In this document: one piece after another, positions 58,684-64,000 of the stretch
Layout of the letters: the number at the start of each line of letters is the position of its first letter
How positions within the stretch are numbered: position 1 is the first letter of the stretch
DNA from: Mesostigma viride
Taxonomy: Eukaryota > Streptophyta > Mesostigmatophyceae > Mesostigmatales > Mesostigmataceae
Direction of reading: 5' to 3'
NCBI GenBank assembly: GCA_009746045.1
Contig: RPFO01000022.1
Coordinates: forward strand, 4,094,622 to 4,158,621
Length of the DNA: 64,000 bases
The notes under the pieces: model-generated
Database searches by the model: none
The model's input: only the letters and a program-made list of their open reading frames with translations
Told to the model about the DNA's origin: nothing
Program-made: the position numbers and the translations under genes

Positions 58684-58744
58684 AGCAGCAAAAAGTAAAC
58701 TAAGTGCTGCCGATTGCCGGTCTAACGTGAAAAAAAGCCAGAAC

Positions 58745-58870
58745 CAATTAATTAATTAGTTATAACGTATTCCCGGTGGGGAGTCACGGAGTATTAACCC
58801 TAATGGATGGATGGATGCACAAACAATTCTGCTGGTTCTATTCTTTAAGTGATAGTTGTATCTAGTTGTA
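58745..58870 (-). mobile_element. LINE 3' UTR fragment with (AATT)n tail
   Basis: Tail at 58746-58760, then ggtggggagtcacggagtat, taaccctaatgg and the ggatggatg block, a diverged copy of the family 3' end. Confidence 0.75.
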
Positions 58871-58886
58871 CTTACTTATTACTTAC

Positions 58887-58894
58887 AAGTAAGC

Positions 58895-58963
<69 letters not shown>

Positions 58964-59270
58964 CTTGCGTGTCATGCGCAAAGGCATGCCACGGAGTACT
59001 ATGCTAATCTCATTAGAAAATAAAATTTTACACAAAAGTTTAAACAAATATCGTCTGCATCATCCCCCAACCGTTAAGCACTAGATGGGGATGTAATCCT
59101 CATCCGAGCTGTCCTCTACTGTAATGGCAGACGAGGCGGTAGTGTAGCGGCTATCCTCAGGACCAATAACCTCCACCTGCGGACTTCTACCCTGGCTAGC
59201 AACGGGCCGCGGGGCCCGTGGGGAGAAAACAGCAAGTAAGTTAGTGAACATGCACTGAAGGCATGCCACG
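58887..59270 (-). mobile_element. LINE family 2 3' end with long (ACTT)n tail
   Basis: Minus strand: ITVEDSSDEDYIPI and stop at 59081, a UTR of about 120 bp, and about 16 tandem ACTT units (58887-58952 as aagt on plus). Confidence 0.8.
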
Positions 59271-59690
59271 GAGTACCCGATGAGGTACTTGTCTACGCAG
59301 ATACTTCACCCGCGAAGGCAAGTGGCGCGACTCACTCACCCAGGTCTGGAGTCACAGATAGCTATCTAATGCCTGAACTAAAAAACCAAGGGACATGACA
59401 CGTAGCAGGCTAAGCTCTAGTGGTCACGCCGGGCGTTCTTCCCACGGTGGGTGACGCGCCTCTTCTCCACTGGGGTAGGATCGTTGTCCTCTACCACCTG
59501 AGCCCATATGGCCTTGTTCTGCATCTTTTTCCAGATCACGGAGAGGCCGGGGCCCCTCATGTCCTCTTCTAGCTGTTCCTTGAACGTGCGGGCAGCCCGG
59601 CGTGTCAGATCGCTGGGCCCGTCCCACGTAAGGAGAGTCCCAGAACCTTTGCCTACACCGGAAGGGTAGGTAGGCATCCTCCTCTCTCAC
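59240..59690 (-). mobile_element. Second LINE family 2 copy, ORF2 end
   Basis: Minus strand: LLTWDGPSDLTRRAARTFKE, GLSVIWKKMQNKAIWAQVVE, then KNARRDH and a stop near 59417. Its 3' UTR ends gggtactccgtggcatgcc and a short aacttactt tail at about 59232-59240, directly next to the previous copy. Confidence 0.78.
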
Positions 59691-60164
59691 AATCCTCGCT
59701 AGAGAGACTAATGGCTATCTCCTTGTTGAAACCAACACCGTAGGGTCACCTAATTGTGGACTTACATCGAGCACTATACATGCCGGTTGTCTGATTGATG
59801 CATGCAGGGACATGCATCGAGCAGGTGAGATACCATATTGCTGCCGTTTGCTACCACATTGCTACCATACTGCAACCACACGGCAGCCTTGCAGGTATCA
59901 TGCGCTGCCAAATCCTGCCCATGCCAGAAGCAACAGAATGCCTGTTGCCTTGTGCCCCCTGGTGTGACATGGCGCCTGCAGGCAAGCACATCCTCGTGCA
60001 GGCGACAGTGATCAATCATACGCAGCACTTGTACGATACGATGTATGATTTATCACTGGCACGCGGCCACGCCCTCCTGTAGACTCCCCCAATGGCCGCC
60101 CCTTAAGAGTAGCCGTGATCAGGCCGTAGGGAGCATGGTGCAGCCGGCTTGCCACCTGCACACC
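59691..60164. other. 3' flank of GID4
   Basis: No gene seen. The minus-strand frame at 59774-60028 has no domain or splice support. Confidence 0.35.
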
Positions 60165-60243
60165 TCAACGGAAGGAGTAGGTCGGGAAGCTGTGGCCCTG
60201 CCTACCCTCCCAGCTCGCCTTCAACTGTAGACGTTGGAACGGG
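60165..60243 (-). CDS. GID4: GID4 terminal exon
   Basis: 79 bp after tttctgcag; one base completes Ser, then PFQRLQLKASWEGRQGHSF, PTYSFR and TGA, matching the family's C-terminus. Confidence 0.88.
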
Positions 60244-62045
60244 CTGCAGAAACACACGAGTTTGCAAAACGTTTGCAATCTATATACATCAATACAATGA
60301 TGGCTCTCACCTGACAAGTGCACGCTTGCGGCAGCCAGCACAAGTGTTCCGACGTACTGAGCAAAGATGCAAAGCCATGATTCACAACTCGTGCACTGGA
60401 AACCACCCTATTTAGTATTATTAACGAATTTAGTTATTCACTCCCTATCAAGTTATTCACCCTACCTTCCCCTCAACTATTTAGTTGCTAACTTTCTCCT
60501 CTTTGAATGAATGACCCGAAGACTGCCCACCACATCTTCCCCCCTCCAGATGCGCTTCAGCAAAAGCTCCCGTTGCCTTCCCTGCACGCTTGCCCAAGCA
60601 TCCCAATGCTACAAAGTGCCTTCGTCCACCAAACAACGGAGACCGACCAGAAAGAAGCACCGGTCATTGCTTCGGCAACAGGCAGGCACATTGGCCTGAC
60701 CACACCAACTTCTAGCTACTCCCATTACCGTGGATAGGACAGTCAGGCTGCAGTGGAACTGTCCATATGGACTAGGACACCCAGCCATGATGCAGCTTCT
60801 TAATTATTAACACAAGAGACTACGTTTCATGCAGGTGATTCCACCACCGCAGACAGGACGTCCAACCACGCATCAGCTTGTTAATTCTGAACACAAGGAG
60901 CCATGTTTCGTGCGGGTTACCCCTCTGTTGTTACTCTTGCCAACACATGCAACAACCAAACAGCCAACAACGTCACGACTACGCTTCACGAGGGTGGGCC
61001 CACACTCATGGGGTCAGCACGCTTGCTTGGGCGGAAAACAATGATCACACTTGATAGCACGCACATGCCAGCTGGGTGACAACAGAACCTCTTCACGCCA
61101 AAAAAAATTAGCGGTATCAATTGCACACGCTTGCTACTCAGGTCATCATAGAACACCTTAACACACGAAAAAAATAGTTGAGCTAATCACACGCACCTGC
61201 TATTTGAGTAATTAGAACCCATTCTAGCACGCACCTGCTATGTGTCTCAATAAGATACATGCAAGCACGCACCTGCTATGTGTGTCAATAAGATACATGC
61301 AAGCACGCACCTGCTATGTGTGTCAATAAGAACCATTCTAGCACGCACCTGCTATTTGGGTCAATAAGAACCATGCAAGCACGCACCTGCTATGTGTGTC
61401 AATAAGAACCATGCAAGCACGCACCTGCTATTTGGGTCGTAGTAGAACCCCTCGATTGACCCGTCGTTGCGCGAGTAGCACACGTAGTAGAAACCAGCAA
61501 TCGTCAGCCCACAATCGGGGCCAACATTGACAAAGAACTTCTCCTTCCACCGCTGCGGGAGGAAGGGTTAGAAAGCGGTGGGGGTAAAGGTGGGCGAGGG
61601 AAAACATGGGTGGGGGGAAGGTTGGATGGAGGCAGTTAAGGTGGGTGGAGGTAAAGGTGGGTGGAGGTGAATTTGGGTGGGGGTGACGTGGTGTGGGTAA
61701 AGTTTGGCAGCAAGGCAGGCGAAACAAAAAGTAAAGCAGCAGGTTTAGCCAGGGATTGGAGCCCTTGCTTTAAGAACACGCATGCCAGCCACACACGCTG
61801 TCGGACCATAACCCCGGTGAGTGAACATTCGAGGAGAAATATCTTATATTGACCAGAAGCACCATCCGGTAATGCGGGGGGCTAGGGGGGTCGGTTGTTG
61901 CACCATCAGCGCTAGGGTTTCCGCTGGACTACATCACTACTCATCATCACTACGCCGGCCCATGCTCACAAACACAGACAAACTAGACAGGGTTATCGGT
62001 GTCCACTGCCAACAGCGCGCACACACACTATACTATAGTGACCAC

Positions 62046-62103
<58 letters not shown>

Positions 62104-63374
62104 CGTCTTCCCGAGGCAACCAGGGAGGTTGGATTTGGAAAATGTTGAACCACACACACAATCATACACATGAAGATATCCTAATTTCGCTTTCGTTCAC
62201 TTCCATCACCCCGAACGACTTGACAATCGCGCATAAGATAAGAGCAGGCTCCAGCTACGAACGATGGTCCGGATTCTCCCGATTTCTGGCCTGCGCTGGC
62301 TGTCTCAGTGATATCCTATATACTTAATTGATATCCTATATACATACCTATACACTTGACCTCCCAACGGATTCATGTTATTATCATATATATACCTGTA
62401 TACTTGATCTCTTTAGCCTGCGATAGGCTGGCGAGGGCAACGTGCGCAACCCACCCACCACAAACAAATATGTGCACGCTATCCAAGCTTTGAACCGGCA
62501 CTGTATACCTCTTACAGCCGTTTTACCCACCATGAAACACACAAGGGTATTATGCCAGGTGTACAGCCACAAAAACACGACCAAATAACAGCAGCCTCTT
62601 CCACACACCACGAACAAGGGTGCGACGCCAGGTGTACACGCCACAAACAAGAGCCTATAATGGCAGCCTCCTCCACCCACCATGAACACGTATGGGTACG
62701 ACGCCAGGTCTACGCTGCGCCCGCCGTCGCGCTCAACCACCTCCTTGAGACCCGCGAAGGATGGGAACTTGCTCCAGTGCTTCACGTCCGTCTCGCGGCT
62801 GCGCGGGCGCCAGCATTACCCACGGTTCAGAATGAAGGGACGCCGAGCAAAGGACAAACACGCGGACGCCAGCATTGCCCACATGACAGAATGAAGGGAG
62901 GCCGAGCAAAGGACATTACGCGAGCGCGAGCATGACCCACGGGTCAGAATTAAGCTAGAGGGAAGCGGAGCAGGAGCAAAGGACAACACGCGGGCGCCAG
63001 CATGACCCACGTGTCAGAATGAAGGGACGCCGAGCAAAGGACAACACGCGGGCGCCGGCATGACACACGAGTCAGAATATACTCGACGAGTTGAATGTTT
63101 TCGAGGGCGATGTTTTCGGCCTAATATAGCTAGATTGTGAAAATGTTGCGTGGCCGCGCCGTGCAGCCCTCGCTACAATAACAGTGAATACAAAAAATAC
63201 CTAAACAAACAATTAATACCACTTGGCTGGCCTCTAATCCCGGTCGCATGTAATGTGGAACAACTACAGATGGCCCAATGCACGTGACGGTCGTCAGTAT
63301 TGGCCTACAACCAAGCAAGCTGACGCCAACACCGACGCCAACACCGACGCCGACGCCAACACCGACGCCGACGC

Positions 63375-63454
<80 letters not shown>

Positions 63455-63682
63455 CCGACGCCGACGCCGCCGACGCCGCCGACGCCGCCGACGCCGCCGA
63501 CGCCGCCGACACCGACGACGACGCCGATGCCAACGCTGACACCGACGCCGACGCCAACGACAACGCCAACAGTCCACACTCGTTTGCCGTTTGCCAGCAT
63601 CGGCTCACCTCGCATCCCACTGCCCCGTGAAGAAGGTGTAGTTGTTGTTGTCGACGATCTCACCCTCCCAGTACGTGATCAC
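60165..63682 (-). CDS. GID4: GID4/VID24-like E3 ligase substrate receptor, last four exons (5' incomplete)
   Basis: Exons 63609-63682, 62681-62798, 61425-61552 and 60165-60243 join with phases 2, 0 and 2 to 132 residues. The residues run VITYWEGEIVDNNNYTFFTG and QWDAS, then RETDVKHWSKFPSF, ASYPYVFM, RWKEKFFVNVGPDCGLTIAG, FYYVCYSRNDGSIEGFYYDP, NSPFQRLQLKASWEGRQG and HSFPTYSFR with TGA. Every block lines up with GID4: FFEGEI and the KWDA motif, DxKHW, the YVFMRWKE strand, AGFYYxC, SIEGYYY and the closing FR. GID4 is the beta-barrel receptor of the GID/CTLH ubiquitin ligase and binds Pro- or small-residue N-degrons, for example on gluconeogenic enzymes. Earlier exons lie beyond the window's right edge. 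Two of its donors and one acceptor are tandemly repeated. Confidence 0.93.
61085..61440 (-). repeat. Donor-derived 38-bp tandem repeat in GID4
   Basis: The exon border (plus strand gcacgcacctgctatttggg) recurs at exact 38-bp steps: gcacctgcta at 61193, 61231, 61269, 61307, 61345, 61383 and 61421, with more degenerate copies before. Each unit keeps AG then GTGCGTGC on the minus strand, so seven donors stand in a row. Some units retain tatttgggtc, the coding-side word. Confidence 0.95.
61425..61552 (-). CDS. GID4: GID4 exon (RWKE...SIEGFYY)
   Basis: 128 bp between tcccgcag and gtgcgt, ending in phase 2. Carries the substrate-pocket strands AGFYYVC and SIEGFYY. Confidence 0.94.
62038..62102. 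repeat. (CA)n microsatellite
   Basis: About 30 CA units in a GID4 intron. Confidence 0.97.
62196..62320. mobile_element. Dispersed repeat copy in a GID4 intron
   Basis: Shares ggtccggattctcccgattt and ctggcctgcgctggctgtct with the copies at about 600 and 57530, and a diverged cttccatcaccccgaacgac block. Confidence 0.65.
62445..62700 (-). repeat. Donor-derived repeats in GID4 (about 70 bp)
   Basis: The exon end and donor (plus strand ccacccaccatgaacacg and gacgccaggtctac) recur as cacaccacgaacaagggtg with gacgccaggtgtac (near 62608-62640), as acccaccatgaaacacac with tgccaggtgtac (62526-62563), and as a fainter copy near 62453. The flanking gcagcctcctcc word repeats too. Confidence 0.8.
62681..62798 (-). 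CDS. GID4: GID4 exon (ETDVKHW...YVFM)
   Basis: 118 bp between ccgcgcag and gtgggt. One base completes a Ser codon; ends in phase 0 exactly where the family reads VFM-RWKE. Confidence 0.93.
62799..63080 (-). repeat. Acceptor-side tandem repeat in GID4, about 60 bp
   Basis: Four to five units of gcgggcgccagcatgaccca, gtcagaatgaagggacgc and cgagcaaaggac. The unit next to the exon contains the functional acceptor (gcgcag on minus); others read gcgtg and lack the AG. Confidence 0.85.
63318..63575. repeat. (GACGCC)n and (GCCGAC)n microsatellite
   Basis: About 250 bp of gacgccgacgcc with caac interruptions at both edges, in a GID4 intron. Poly-Ala/Asp, Thr/Pro, Val/Gly and Arg frames are artefacts. 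Confidence 0.96.
63609..63682 (-). CDS. GID4: GID4 exon (WEGEI...QWDA)
   Basis: 74 bp between tgtttag and gtgagc, ending in phase 2. Encodes the strand pair before the KHW motif. Confidence 0.92.
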
Positions 63683-64000
63683 CTAAACAGTGACGGTGAC
63701 GGTGACGGTGATGGTGGGTGGGGCGTGGTGGGTGGGGTGGGAGCGGAATGCCATCCATTTGAGAAGGTGGGGGGAGCGGGCAGGGGAGGGGTTGCATGCC
63801 ATTGGCGGTCATTATTATTAGACCCACACCACCATCACAAGCATCGACAAGACAGTTTTGTGACCACTTGCAAACTACCATGACTGTGTAAACAGCCATG
63901 GGCAACCATGCACATGTTGAGCTAGAGGCCGCAAAAGGCCGCAGCTAAGGGGGCAGATGAGAAGCACGAGCTGCGTTTGTGCACGGCCACGCTATCGTCT
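63683..64000. other. GID4 intron, right edge of window
   Basis: No further exon recognised. G/A-rich on plus, hence a C/T-rich tract before the exon at 63682 on the coding strand. Confidence 0.4.

Noticed and set aside
63130-63663. Val/Gly, Ala/Asp and Arg frames at the right edge
   Set aside because: Generated by the (GACGCC)n repeat in a GID4 intron.

Overview
The window is nuclear DNA of a eukaryote, most likely an alga or related protist. It holds spliced GT-AG genes for conserved eukaryotic proteins (a NEDD1-like gamma-tubulin recruiter, V-ATPase subunit e of plant-like form, the GID4/VID24 ubiquitin-ligase receptor). It also holds LINEs, DNA transposons, a tyrosine-recombinase-retrotransposon-like element and a patch that looks like captured giant-virus DNA. 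A green alga would fit (plant-like subunit e, split-direct-repeat element, GC-rich exons, abundant CA and C-rich repeats), but the sequence does not settle the lineage. Everything here is by eye, without alignment or database search; exon joins are supported by reading-frame phase and by resemblance to remembered family sequences.

Layout. (1) 1340-22695, plus strand: the 3' part of a NEDD1-like gene in six visible exons. Its intron 4 is about 14 kb and is almost entirely a 60-bp satellite (about 170 units) that has taken two clean insertions. Intron 5 carries about 62 copies of a 27-bp minisatellite. (2) 22.7-24.5 kb: LINE 3' ends. (3) 24.5-32 kb: intronless, tightly packed, partly broken genes of viral or transferred type (a KilA-N/MSV199-like protein, the C-terminal half of a class II ribonucleotide reductase, two small unknown proteins), separated by low-complexity and hairpin-rich DNA. 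(4) 35104-47168, plus strand: a complete seven-exon gene for a leucine-rich-repeat protein of about 2292 residues. (5) 48734-49321, minus strand: the three-exon V-ATPase subunit e gene, with a hAT-like element just upstream. (6) 51-59.7 kb: a LINE graveyard with nested insertions and two kinds of tetranucleotide 3' tail. (7) 60165-63682, minus strand: the last four exons of GID4.

The most unusual pattern is shared by three unrelated genes. In six introns the sequence spanning the 5' splice site (exon end plus donor) has been tandemly multiplied into the intron, so that many donor-like GT sites lie in a row. In the leucine-rich-repeat gene the unit is 54 bp, so each extra donor keeps the frame and would lengthen the protein by 18 residues. 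Several introns also end in C-rich simple repeats placed directly against the 3' splice site. This suggests a mutational process, or tolerance, focused on exon-intron borders.
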